Source: Persephonella sp964519345 (GTDB taxonomy: Bacteria; Aquificota; Aquificia; Aquificales; Hydrogenothermaceae). From it: 64,000 nucleotides of DNA. The first letter of the stretch is position 1, and each line of letters starts with the position of its first letter. Made by a program: the position numbers and the translations under genes. Below, piece after piece: positions 8,965-15,879 of the stretch. Below the pieces are notes generated by a model. The model searched no databases. It had not been told where the DNA came from and saw only the letters and a list, made by a program, of their open reading frames with translations. The stretch spans positions 47,472-111,471 of the forward strand of contig CAZFKX010000009.1 of the NCBI GenBank assembly GCA_964519345.1. The letters run 5' to 3'.

Positions 8965-9611
8965 GAAATCCTGCTGTTTTTTCCGATTTTGATGGAACAA
9001 TCACTGAAAAGGATGTGATTGTTTCTATAATGGAAGAGTTTGCACCTGAAGAGTGGAAAAGAATCCATTCTGAATTAATGACAGGCATTATAGATGTTGA
9101 CATAGGTATAAAAAAGATGTTCAATCTTATACCTTCAGAAAAAAAGGATGAAATAGTCCAGTGGTGTAGAAAAAATGTAAAAGTAAGAGAGGGTTTTAGA
9201 GATTTTTTAATCTTTTTAAAGGAAAAGAATATTCCGTTTATTATACTTAGCGGTGGTCTTGATTTTTATATATATCCAATTATGGAACCTTATATGAATC
9301 TTATAGGTAAAATATACTCTAATAAAGGAGTGTTCAGTAAAGATTATATAGATGTTGATTTTATCTATAAATGTGATTCATTGTGTAAAAGACATTGTGG
9401 TATCTGTAAACCCTATGTGCTTAGAAACTACAGAAATAAAAGTGAGCTTATATATATAGGGGATGGTATAACTGATTTGGACGGAGCCCTTTATAGTGAT
9501 ATAATTTTTGCAACCGGGTATCTTGTCAGTTATCTGGATAGATTGCATATTAAATATAATGAATATTATAATTTTTACGATATAAAGATAAAGCTGCAGG
9601 AACTGTTGTAA
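8961..9611 (+). CDS. HAD-family phosphatase, MtnX-like
   Basis: Aspartate-nucleophile phosphatase resembling 2-hydroxy-3-keto-5-methylthiopentenyl-1-phosphate phosphatase (MtnX) of methionine salvage. Visible motifs are FSDFDGTIT at the N-terminus (motif I), ILSGGLDFYI (motif II) and IGDGITDLDGAL (motif IV). The cysteine-containing CGICKPYVL is typical of the MtnX/SerB-like group. I prefer TTG 8961, which overlaps the upstream stop as TTGA and has GGGG before it; GTG 8949 would lengthen it by four codons. The tight coupling to a rubisco-like protein copies the mtnW-mtnX arrangement of Firmicutes, but the rest of that pathway is not in this window. Confidence 0.82.
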   Translation: MRNPAVFSDFDGTITEKDVIVSIMEEFAPEEWKRIHSELMTGIIDVDIGIKKMFNLIPSEKKDEIVQWCRKNVKVREGFRDFLIFLKEKNIPFIILSGGLDFYIYPIMEPYMNLIGKIYSNKGVFSKDYIDVDFIYKCDSLCKRHCGICKPYVLRNYRNKSELIYIGDGITDLDGALYSDIIFATGYLVSYLDRLHIKYNEYYNFYDIKIKLQELL

Positions 9612-9680
9612 CATATAGGCAGGAATATGGAGAGGGGAATCGGTGTTAATTTCCTGTGAAAATCATGAAAAATTAAAATC

Positions 9681-9709
9681 TTGCCTTTGGAGTAATCTGT
9701 TTATAGAAT
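9681..9709 (+). promoter_or_regulatory. Sigma-70-type promoter of the cbb3 oxidase operon
   Basis: TTGCCT (9681-9686) and TAGAAT (9704-9709) are separated by 17 bases, predicting a start near 9716 and a leader of about 46 bases before the ATG at 9762. It is the best promoter-like pair in this intergenic stretch. The start point falls inside the first FNR-like palindrome. Confidence 0.55.
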
Positions 9710-9710
9710 G

Positions 9711-9724
9711 ATGATTTAAATCAT
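9711..9724. promoter_or_regulatory. FNR/CRP-type palindrome 1 upstream of the cbb3 operon
   Basis: ATGATTTAAATCAT is a perfect 14-base palindrome with the TGA-N6-TCA core used by FNR/CRP-family regulators (FNR consensus TTGAT-N4-ATCAA). It overlaps the predicted transcription start, a position that normally represses. The match to the core is seen directly; the identity of the regulator is inferred. Confidence 0.6.
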
Positions 9725-9730
9725 AATTTT

Positions 9731-9744
9731 TTGACTTAAATCAA
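9731..9744. promoter_or_regulatory. FNR/CRP-type palindrome 2 upstream of the cbb3 operon
   Basis: TTGACTTAAATCAA differs from the FNR consensus TTGAT-N4-ATCAA at one base. Its centre lies 20 bases, about two helical turns, from palindrome 1, so both sites face the same side of the DNA. It ends five bases before the Shine-Dalgarno AGGAGG, inside the predicted leader. Confidence 0.6.
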
Positions 9745-9761
9745 TTTTAGGAGGTAACCTT

Positions 9762-10523
9762 ATGGGAGAAAACACAGCCGTTAAATGGGTGCTGTTCTTC
9801 TTCTTCCCGGCGCTGTTTATCTACGGTCTGCTGCATGTCTATTCTTCTAAACCGGCACAGGCTAAGAAAACGGCGGAGCTGACGGCGGAAGAAGAGGCAG
9901 GGAGAAAGGTTTATAACAAATTCTGTGTGGGATGTCATGGTGTTAATGGTGACGGAAATAGCGAGGCAGCAAAATTCTTTAAGAACAAACCGCCAAACTT
10001 CCACACGGCTGTATTCAGATGGAAGTCAACGCCTGAGGGTACTCTTCCAACAGACGAGGATCTTATGCATGTCCTGAACTGGGGTATTCCTCAAACGCCG
10101 ATGCCTTCTTTTAAGTTAGTACCTGATGTTCAGAAAAGAGCTGTTATAGCTTATATCAAAACCTTCTCTGACAGATGGGAAAAAGAAAAACCTGGTAAGT
10201 CTGTTTATGGAAGCATTCACAGACCAGACTGGTTTGGTTCTCCTGAATCCATAGATAAAGGTAAAGAACTTTATGCTACAAACTGTACTTCATGTCACGG
10301 TGAAAAAGGAGAAGGAGACGGTCCTTTAGCATCAACACTGCCAGTTCCTCCTACAGATCTCACGTATCCTGTCAGGTCTGCTGGTCCAAAACCGGAAGAT
10401 ACGTTTAGAGTTCTTACTGTAGGTCTTGAAGGATCTCCAATGCCGGCATTTAATTATCTTTCTGAAGAAGACAGATGGCATCTTGTTTCTTACATCGCTT
10501 ACCTGATGAACAAAGGTAAATAA
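9762..10523 (+). CDS. Membrane-anchored diheme cytochrome c, CcoP-like electron entry subunit
   Basis: Carries electrons on the periplasmic side to the cbb3 oxidase encoded next. A single N-terminal membrane segment (residues about 8-25) is followed by two cytochrome c domains with heme motifs CVGCH (C55, C58, H59) and CTSCH (C175, C178, H179). Likely Met axial ligands are in TPMPSF (M114) and GSPMPAF. In usual CcoP the two heme domains follow a longer N-terminal membrane part and the gene is last in the operon. Here it is first, with only a short anchor, while a CcoP-N-terminus-like piece is encoded separately at the end. Start ATG 9762 behind AGGAGG. Confidence 0.88.
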   Translation: MGENTAVKWVLFFFFPALFIYGLLHVYSSKPAQAKKTAELTAEEEAGRKVYNKFCVGCHGVNGDGNSEAAKFFKNKPPNFHTAVFRWKSTPEGTLPTDEDLMHVLNWGIPQTPMPSFKLVPDVQKRAVIAYIKTFSDRWEKEKPGKSVYGSIHRPDWFGSPESIDKGKELYATNCTSCHGEKGEGDGPLASTLPVPPTDLTYPVRSAGPKPEDTFRVLTVGLEGSPMPAFNYLSEEDRWHLVSYIAYLMNKGK

Positions 10524-10538
10524 TAAGGAGGGCTAAAA

Positions 10539-11930
10539 ATGGCAGAGAACAATACACAACTGCAAAACCTGGTCAATTATGGGTTAGTTAAAGCCCATGT
10601 TGCAATGGGTCTTATATTCTTTATAATCGTTGCTTTAATGGGATTCTTATACTCACTTCAGCTTGATGGTATATATCCATTTCCGGGAATTGAGTTTTTA
10701 TCTCCTGGAAGGGTTAGAATGATCCATACAGCTGGGGCTGCATATGGATTTCTTGTTAATATGTTTACAGGTCTTCTTTACTGGGCTGTTCCGAGATTTA
10801 CAGGATATAGGGTTTTAAGTGATGCTCTTGGATGGTTTATGTTTATAGCACTTCAGGCTGCCGTTTTAATAACGGTTGTTGCTATTCTTTTCCTTGGAAT
10901 GGCGGACAATGTTGAGTGGGGAGAAACTCCATGGTGGCTTGATCCGATAATAGTTTTCTGGCTTTTACTGCACCTTTTACAGTTTGGTGCTCCTCTGTTT
11001 AAAGCTTCTCAAAGAGGTCCTCTTTATGTTACAGGCTGGTATTTAGCAGCTATGTTAATATGGACTCCTCTTGTTGTTTTCATGGGCAATCTTATCCCAA
11101 GATTCTGGGCTGTTGGATCTGGCGCAGGTGCCGTTCAGTCAACATTTATTCATGATCTTGTTGGGCTTTATGTTACACCTGTTGCATGGGGTCTTATGTA
11201 CTATTTTGTACCTGTGATAATGAAAAAGCCTATGTGGTCTCACGGATTATCCCTTCTTGGATTCTGGGGACTTGCATTTTTCTATCCTATGAATGGTGTT
11301 CACCACTTCCTGTGGTCTCCAATACCAATGTTCGCTCAGTACTCAGCTGTATTTGCTACAGTTGCTGTTGAGTTTGCCGTTACGTCCGTTCTCATTAACT
11401 TTATGATGACATTAAGAGGATCTGCAGAGCAGTTAAAATATAATGTTCCGTTAAGATATATGTACACGGGAGCTATATTCTACTGGATCACATGCTTCCA
11501 GTGTGCATTTCACGTTACGCTTACATTCCAGAAGGTAATACATTTTACAGACTGGGTAACCGGTCATGCCCATCTTATAATGTTTGGAACGTTTGGATTA
11601 TGGGTTCTTGGAATGGCCGAATATGTGTGGCCGAGACTGTTTGGCAAAGAGACTATGTATTCTAAGGGACTCTCAGAAGGTGCATACTGGCTTCTTATGA
11701 TAGGTGTATTTGCTATGTTTATTGATCTAACTGCCGCAGGCCTTGTAGTTGGTTTTGACTGGATAGGATTAAATCCATGGATAGATTCTGTTAACTTCTC
11801 CAAGCCTTTCTGGTACTTCAGATCTGTAACAGGTATTATGATGCTCACAGGACTGTTCATGTACGCTGTTAACTTCTATAAGACAGCAACCGCTAAATCT
11901 GGACTTACTGCAGAGCTCAGAGAAGCATAA
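10539..11930 (+). CDS. ccoN: cbb3-type cytochrome c oxidase subunit I
   Basis: Catalytic heme-copper subunit that reduces oxygen and pumps protons with high oxygen affinity. It has about 12 membrane helices. Conserved histidines are seen in RMIHTAGAAYGF (low-spin heme), FIHDLVGLYVTPVAWGLMYY (copper B helix), GVHHFLWSPIP (copper B pair) and FTDWVTGHAHLIMFG (heme ligands). The 463 residues are typical of CcoN. It follows the diheme cytochrome by 15 bases, with AAGGAGG upstream, and precedes ccoO by 14. Confidence 0.95.
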   Translation: MAENNTQLQNLVNYGLVKAHVAMGLIFFIIVALMGFLYSLQLDGIYPFPGIEFLSPGRVRMIHTAGAAYGFLVNMFTGLLYWAVPRFTGYRVLSDALGWFMFIALQAAVLITVVAILFLGMADNVEWGETPWWLDPIIVFWLLLHLLQFGAPLFKASQRGPLYVTGWYLAAMLIWTPLVVFMGNLIPRFWAVGSGAGAVQSTFIHDLVGLYVTPVAWGLMYYFVPVIMKKPMWSHGLSLLGFWGLAFFYPMNGVHHFLWSPIPMFAQYSAVFATVAVEFAVTSVLINFMMTLRGSAEQLKYNVPLRYMYTGAIFYWITCFQCAFHVTLTFQKVIHFTDWVTGHAHLIMFGTFGLWVLGMAEYVWPRLFGKETMYSKGLSEGAYWLLMIGVFAMFIDLTAAGLVVGFDWIGLNPWIDSVNFSKPFWYFRSVTGIMMLTGLFMYAVNFYKTATAKSGLTAELREA

Positions 11931-11944
11931 GGAGGTAATGAGAT

Positions 11945-12676
11945 ATGGGTAAAATGGAACGTTTTTCATTTATAGCGTTAGTTGCAGGGATAATTTTCTT
12001 CCTTTTTGCTGACTTTATTTCATGGGCTCTGCCTATGTTTGTGCTTAAGGATATCCCTAAAAAATCGGTTCAGGACTTGGCAGCCGAGGCAATAGCCAAG
12101 AACACAACAGCGTGGTCCGACTTTAAGAAGATTGCCAGATATTATCCGGAACAGTTCAAAAAATATTACGGAGAGCCTAATGAAGAGTCTTTTGCAAAGG
12201 CTCTAAAGGTAGGACATAGATGGTATGTGGCTGAAGGATGCTGGAACTGTCACTCACAGATGATAAGACCTGTTTCAAATGAGACGCTTAGATTTGGAAT
12301 ACCCGGCGTATCCAATACAGTATCTTATCCTTCAGAGTACCAGAATGAGCTTCAGGCTCCAGTTCTCTGGGGAACGAAAAGAATAGGTCAGGATCTCATA
12401 AGAGAAGCTGCAGTTCACGACGTTGGATGGCACGTAGCACATTTATATAATCCTCAATATACTTCGCCTGGATCTGTAATGCCCGGGTATCCTTGGTTCT
12501 TTGAAAAGGATGAGAATGGAAATATTGTTCCAAACGAAAGGGGAATAGGTATTCTTACGTACATTATGTGGCTCGGAAGCTGGGAAGTAAAACCTCCAAA
12601 GGATTTCAGAATAACCGGTACGGCAACAGCCAAGAAAAGCTCCGGTGCAGAAGAGTTTGCAAAAGCAACCGAGTAA
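11945..12676 (+). CDS. ccoO: cbb3-type cytochrome c oxidase subunit II (monoheme)
   Basis: Membrane-anchored monoheme cytochrome c that passes electrons to CcoN. It has an N-terminal helix at residues about 8-32. The diagnostic heme motif CWNCHSQMIRP (C99, C102, H103) is the near-invariant CcoO signature. The Met ligand is in SVMPGYPWFF, and WHVAHLYNPQYTSPGS is also typical of the subunit. Start ATG 11945 with AAGGAGG nine bases upstream. A G/C-rich hairpin follows the stop codon. Confidence 0.95.
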   Translation: MGKMERFSFIALVAGIIFFLFADFISWALPMFVLKDIPKKSVQDLAAEAIAKNTTAWSDFKKIARYYPEQFKKYYGEPNEESFAKALKVGHRWYVAEGCWNCHSQMIRPVSNETLRFGIPGVSNTVSYPSEYQNELQAPVLWGTKRIGQDLIREAAVHDVGWHVAHLYNPQYTSPGSVMPGYPWFFEKDENGNIVPNERGIGILTYIMWLGSWEVKPPKDFRITGTATAKKSSGAEEFAKATE

Positions 12677-12683
12677 TTTTTTA

Positions 12684-12699
12684 GGGGGCAAAAGCCCCC
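12684..12699 (+). terminator. Stable hairpin between ccoO and the small downstream subunits
   Basis: GGGGGC-AAAA-GCCCCC forms a perfect six-pair GC stem with a four-base loop eight bases after the ccoO stop codon. A pure U tract does not follow (ATAATTTCT). I read it as a partial terminator or a 3'-end stabiliser that lowers expression of the two distal genes. Confidence 0.55.
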
Positions 12700-12730
12700 A
12701 TAATTTCTCCATAACGGAGGTGTTTTATAG

Positions 12731-13027
12731 ATGAGAGTTTCACAGAAAACAGTAGCCCTACTGATACTTTTTATATTTCTGTTTGTAGTAGGAACTATAA
12801 TAGCTACAAGAACAGTGGCATACCTTGAAGCTGGGATGTCAGGTTCCGAGCTTAAAGGGTTCCTTGTTGAGGTTATAGCTTATGTTGTTGCTCTAACTGG
12901 ATGGCTTTTTCTATTCATATACTCATTTATGAAGGGAGATTTTAAAGATATTGAAGGGCCAAAATACGAAATTTTAGAGATGGAAGAAAAAATTATAAAA
13001 GCAGAAAAAGAAGGAGGTAAATACTGA
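12731..13027 (+). CDS. Small two-helix membrane protein, CcoS/CcoQ-like
   Basis: This 98-residue protein has two predicted membrane helices (about 7-29 and 45-68) and a charged C-terminal tail containing GDFKDIEGPKYEIL. That motif resembles the G-x-F-D-D-x-E-G-P tail of the CcoS assembly protein. Its place directly after ccoO suggests a role as a small oxidase subunit or assembly factor. The resemblance is short and the name tentative. Its last base is shared with the next ATG (TGATGG), so the two are coupled. Confidence 0.65.
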   Translation: MRVSQKTVALLILFIFLFVVGTIIATRTVAYLEAGMSGSELKGFLVEVIAYVVALTGWLFLFIYSFMKGDFKDIEGPKYEILEMEEKIIKAEKEGGKY

Positions 13028-13251
13028 TGGCATCACATCTTGAAAATACAAAGGCTGTGGATAAGATCACATATATGACAGATGCTGTTCCAACATGGTG
13101 GATGTTGTTCTGGATAGGTTATATACTATTTATGGTTGCCTACATTGTTTTTGACTGGATTCCAGACTTTCTTGGATGGATGAATGTTGTAGGTCAGGGA
13201 CCTACTGCAGCTGATCAGTACATCTGGTTAAGAGAACTTATGAGAAATTAA
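13027..13251 (+). CDS. Short membrane protein resembling the N-terminal anchor of CcoP
   Basis: This 74-residue protein has a single membrane helix preceded by DAVPTWWMLFWIGYILF. This resembles the NPLPRWW-x-WLFY motif at the start of the CcoP/FixP membrane segment, and no heme motif follows. It is the last gene of the oxidase operon, where ccoP normally lies. I infer that the CcoP function is divided between this anchor and the diheme cytochrome at the head of the operon. The identity rests on one motif and on position. Confidence 0.65.
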   Translation: MASHLENTKAVDKITYMTDAVPTWWMLFWIGYILFMVAYIVFDWIPDFLGWMNVVGQGPTAADQYIWLRELMRN

Positions 13252-13255
13252 TCTT

Positions 13256-13278
13256 TACAGGGGCGTTGTGCCCCTGTA
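13256..13278 (+). terminator. Hairpin ending the cbb3 operon
   Basis: TACAGGGGC-GTTGT-GCCCCTGTA is a nine-pair stem with a five-base loop, starting five bases after the last stop of the oxidase operon. There is no following U run, so it may stabilise the 3' end rather than terminate on its own. Confidence 0.6.
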
Positions 13279-13299
13279 GAAGTAGATGATTATTAATAC

Positions 13300-13328
13300 T
13301 TGACAACTTATATTAATTTCGTTATATT
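13300..13328 (+). promoter_or_regulatory. Near-consensus sigma-70 promoter of a small RNA unit
   Basis: A perfect TTGACA at 13300-13305 and TATATT at 13323-13328 are separated by 17 bases, among the best promoter matches in the window. The predicted start is near 13334, only about 50 bases before a strong terminator. Confidence 0.7.
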
Positions 13329-13333
13329 AATTG

Positions 13334-13389
13334 TCCCTCCCCCCTCCCTCCCCCAAATTTCTGGGGCTTCATTGCGAAGCCCCCTTTTT
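13334..13389 (+). ncRNA. Putative CU-rich small RNA of about 56 nt
   Basis: The unit is bounded by a near-consensus promoter and an intrinsic terminator, with no room for a coding region of its own. After the first bases the transcript runs through CCCTCC, CCCCTCCC and TCCCCC (13335-13354), a nearly pure CU tract that repeats CCUCC, the anti-Shine-Dalgarno core. Then come AAATTTCT and the terminator stem. The tract could pair with GGAGG sites on mRNAs. It might instead be a leader attenuator of the rhomboid gene, although that gene has its own promoter-like pair just downstream. No known RNA family is claimed. Confidence 0.5.
13363..13389 (+). terminator. Intrinsic terminator of the CU-rich RNA
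   Basis: GGGGCTTC-ATTGC-GAAGCCCC forms an eight-pair stem, followed by C and TTTTT (13385-13389). This is the clearest intrinsic terminator in the window. Confidence 0.8.
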
Positions 13390-13392
13390 ATA

Positions 13393-13421
13393 TTGTATTT
13401 GTTGTTATCTGAATTTATACT
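13393..13421 (+). promoter_or_regulatory. Promoter-like pair for the rhomboid gene
   Basis: TTGTAT (13393-13398), 17 bases, TATACT (13416-13421). The predicted start is near 13428, giving a leader of about 23 bases with AAGGA before the ATG at 13451. Confidence 0.5.
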
Positions 13422-13450
13422 AAAAATAACAAACTTATTAAGGAAATCTG

Positions 13451-14125
13451 ATGATACCTATAAAAGACAATGTTCCAACAGAGAAAACACCTGTTTTAAC
13501 TATATCTTTTATAATTGTCAATATCTTTATATTCCTTTATGAGATATCTCTTCCTGATTTTGCTTTTGTAAAATTTATACACAAGTATGGGCTTTTGCCT
13601 ATAGATATTATTTATCTCAACTGGGAGAAAATACTGACTTCAATGTTTCTTCACGGAAGTTTTGCCCATCTGTTTGGAAATATGCTTTTTTTATGGATAT
13701 TTGGTAATAATGTTGAGGATGCTCTTGGAAGATTTAAATTTATTGTTTTTTATATACTTTGCGGTGTTGGAGCTGCTGTTACGCAATCTTTTATAAGTCT
13801 TGCTTTCGGAAATATATCAACCCCTATGATAGGAGCTTCGGGTGCTATAAGCGGAATAATGGCTGCTTATGTAAAACTTTATCCTGAAGCAAGAATTCTT
13901 ACGATTATCCCGCCTTTCTTCTTTTTTGGTTTTATACTCCCAGCCTGGTTCTTTGTAGGTTACTGGTTTTTAATACAGGTTCTTTTCGCTGTTGCAACGC
14001 CTCCAACAGTCGGGGGTGTTGCATGGTACGCTCATGTAGGTGGTTTTATAACAGGATGGATACTTATAAACATAATGTACACACCTAAAAAAGTTAAGAT
14101 AGTTCATTACTCTACTGTAAGATAG
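13451..14125 (+). CDS. Rhomboid-family intramembrane serine protease
   Basis: Cleaves membrane-embedded substrates within the bilayer. The dyad is visible: Ser130 in GASGAISG and His195 in YAHVGGFITGW. The helix-2 motif HGSFAHLFGNML (69-80) and the NVEDALGRFKF segment are typical of rhomboids. It has about six membrane helices and 224 residues, the basic bacterial form without extra domains. Its 3' end overlaps the convergent lipoprotein gene by 19 bases. Confidence 0.92.
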   Translation: MIPIKDNVPTEKTPVLTISFIIVNIFIFLYEISLPDFAFVKFIHKYGLLPIDIIYLNWEKILTSMFLHGSFAHLFGNMLFLWIFGNNVEDALGRFKFIVFYILCGVGAAVTQSFISLAFGNISTPMIGASGAISGIMAAYVKLYPEARILTIIPPFFFFGFILPAWFFVGYWFLIQVLFAVATPPTVGGVAWYAHVGGFITGWILINIMYTPKKVKIVHYSTVR

Positions 14126-15009
14126 GCGGGTTTACTTCTGTTTCCTGCTTTATCGACGGCTATTATATAGTAGCTGTCTCCCTTCTTGTAGGATTTATCA
14201 ACAAAAAAATATGTTTTAATAGGAGTTTTAAATAGTGGTTTCCCGTTTTTGTATATTATATATCCGGTAGTATCCCTGGATGGACTCTCTGTCCATATTA
14301 TAATATGCTCGTTTCCTTTCTTTATTAGCTCAGGATTTTGTGGTGGTTTGGGAGGGAAAATATCCCTGTATATCTTACATACAGTTTCTGACGGATTGCT
14401 TTCAACCTTTCCATTATAAGATGTGATATAGTAGCAGTACTTTCTACCATATACCAGCTTTTTATCTTTAAACATGTTGTTGTTTCTGATTTCCGCATAC
14501 TCAATAGGAGGTATTATTTCGGATAAGGATCTATAAATCTTAAAACTATTCTCCTCTGAAAACCATGTAAGGATTAAGCCTTCTTCTTTTAGTTCTATAT
14601 TTAGGTTGTAAACTCCATCTGGAAATAATTTTTCTGGATATCTGCATACATATTTTGAGAATTTACTATATTTTTTTCCATTAAAAACCCTTATCTTAAA
14701 ACAGTACTCACGGTCAAAATCTTTAATAAAATAGTAAGTCCAGTATGTTCTTCCATGTTTTTTAATTTTATTATTGATTTTTCCATCGAGTGTGTAGATA
14801 TCAAATTTAAAATCTCCCATTATTCTGCCGTCTTCATAAACACCGTTATACTGCCAGTATATAACAAATCTATCTCCTTGCTGTTTTATATTGAGTTTAT
14901 TAACAGGTGCAGGTATGTCAGATAACGGAGGTAGGGGACTGCTTTTTAGTCCGCATGATATCAATATGGATATTAATATGAAAAGAGTAATGTTAAATAT
15001 CTTTTTCAA
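14107..15009 (-). CDS. Lipoprotein with fibronectin type III-like domains
   Basis: The N-terminus MKKIFNITLFILISILISC ends in a lipobox (L-I-S-C, Cys near residue 19), predicting a lipid-anchored envelope protein. The rest looks like two or three beta-sandwich repeats of fibronectin III type: LILTWFSEENSFKIYRS, and near the end HIIIWTESPSRDTTGYIIY with YYIIAVDKAGNRSKPAY. No enzyme motif is seen. The function is unknown; such proteins often act in envelope adhesion or scaffolding. It overlaps the end of kdsA by 17 bases, so it is probably translated from the kdsA message. Confidence 0.8.
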   Translation of the reverse strand: MKKIFNITLFILISILISCGLKSSPLPPLSDIPAPVNKLNIKQQGDRFVIYWQYNGVYEDGRIMGDFKFDIYTLDGKINNKIKKHGRTYWTYYFIKDFDREYCFKIRVFNGKKYSKFSKYVCRYPEKLFPDGVYNLNIELKEEGLILTWFSEENSFKIYRSLSEIIPPIEYAEIRNNNMFKDKKLVYGRKYCYYITSYNGKVESNPSETVCKIYRDIFPPKPPQNPELIKKGNEHIIIWTESPSRDTTGYIIYKNGKPLFKTPIKTYFFVDKSYKKGDSYYIIAVDKAGNRSKPAYLTVE

Positions 15010-15781
15010 TTATAAACTCCCTCAGACCGAGCAGTTTTTTAATGATCTGTGGAAATTCTCTGAGAGGTATCTGATTTGGTCCATCAGAGAGGGCGATTTC
15101 AGGATCTGGATGAGTTTCAAAAAATAAACCGTCAATACCAATAGATACGGCGGCTTTTGCCAGTGGATATACAAACTCTCTCTGCCCACCAGACGATCTT
15201 CCCTTTCCTCCAGGAAGCTGGACGCTGTGTGTTGCGTCATATATGACCGGTGCAAACTGCCTCATAACAGGAAGACTTCTAAAATCAACAACAAGATTGT
15301 TGTACCCGAAAGACACTCCCCTTTCTGTAAGATAGAACTTTTTTGCGCCCCCAAACTTCAATTTCTCTACTATATTTTTTGTATCCCATGGAGAAAGAAA
15401 CTGTCCCTTTTTAACATTAACTTCCTTTCCTGTTTTGGCTGCTGCCAGTATCAGGTCTGTTTGTCTGCATAAAAATGCAGGTATCTGGATTATGTCAACA
15501 ACCTGGGAGACCGGCTCAGCCTGATAGCTTTCATGTATATCTGTAAGAATAGGAAGGCCGAAATCTAATTTTACATTTTCCAAAATTTTCAGTCCTTTAT
15601 CTAATCCTAACCCTCTAAATGATTCATAACTACTCCTATTTGCCTTATCAAAAGAAGATTTAAAAACGAATCTTACCTTAGGATATTTTTCCTGTAGATC
15701 AGATAAAATTTCTGCTACTTTAAAGCATACGTCTTGATTTTCTATTACGCATGGTCCGGCTATTACGATAAATCTATCCAT
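14993..15781 (-). CDS. kdsA: 3-deoxy-8-phosphooctulonate synthase (KDO-8-phosphate synthase)
   Basis: Condenses phosphoenolpyruvate with arabinose-5-phosphate in the cytoplasm, the first committed step of Kdo synthesis for lipopolysaccharide. The sequence begins MDRFIVIAGPC; Cys at position 11 is the metal ligand of the metal-dependent class known from Aquifex aeolicus. Further marks are FKSSFDKANRSS, PILTDIHE, IPAFLCRQTDL, DATHSVQLPGG and the metal ligands in FFETHPDPEIALSDGPNQI. The 262 residues are normal. It confirms a Gram-negative outer membrane. Confidence 0.95.
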   Translation of the reverse strand: MDRFIVIAGPCVIENQDVCFKVAEILSDLQEKYPKVRFVFKSSFDKANRSSYESFRGLGLDKGLKILENVKLDFGLPILTDIHESYQAEPVSQVVDIIQIPAFLCRQTDLILAAAKTGKEVNVKKGQFLSPWDTKNIVEKLKFGGAKKFYLTERGVSFGYNNLVVDFRSLPVMRQFAPVIYDATHSVQLPGGKGRSSGGQREFVYPLAKAAVSIGIDGLFFETHPDPEIALSDGPNQIPLREFPQIIKKLLGLREFIIEKDI

Positions 15782-15879
15782 CTTAACCTCATAAATTTTT
15801 TGGTATTAAATAATAGGTGATATTTTTTTTATATACAAGATATTCTTGATTTAAGGCAAGTATTATTTAAATTTTATTT

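Noticed and set aside
13300..13542. An 80-codon open frame through the CU-rich region and the start of the rhomboid gene
   Set aside because: It runs through a promoter and an intrinsic terminator, has no ribosome site and overlaps the rhomboid start in another frame.
15782..15879. A firm promoter for the SprA-like gene
   Set aside because: TTGATT at 15846-15851 with TAAATT 16 bases later is possible, but the region is so AT-rich that the match carries little weight.
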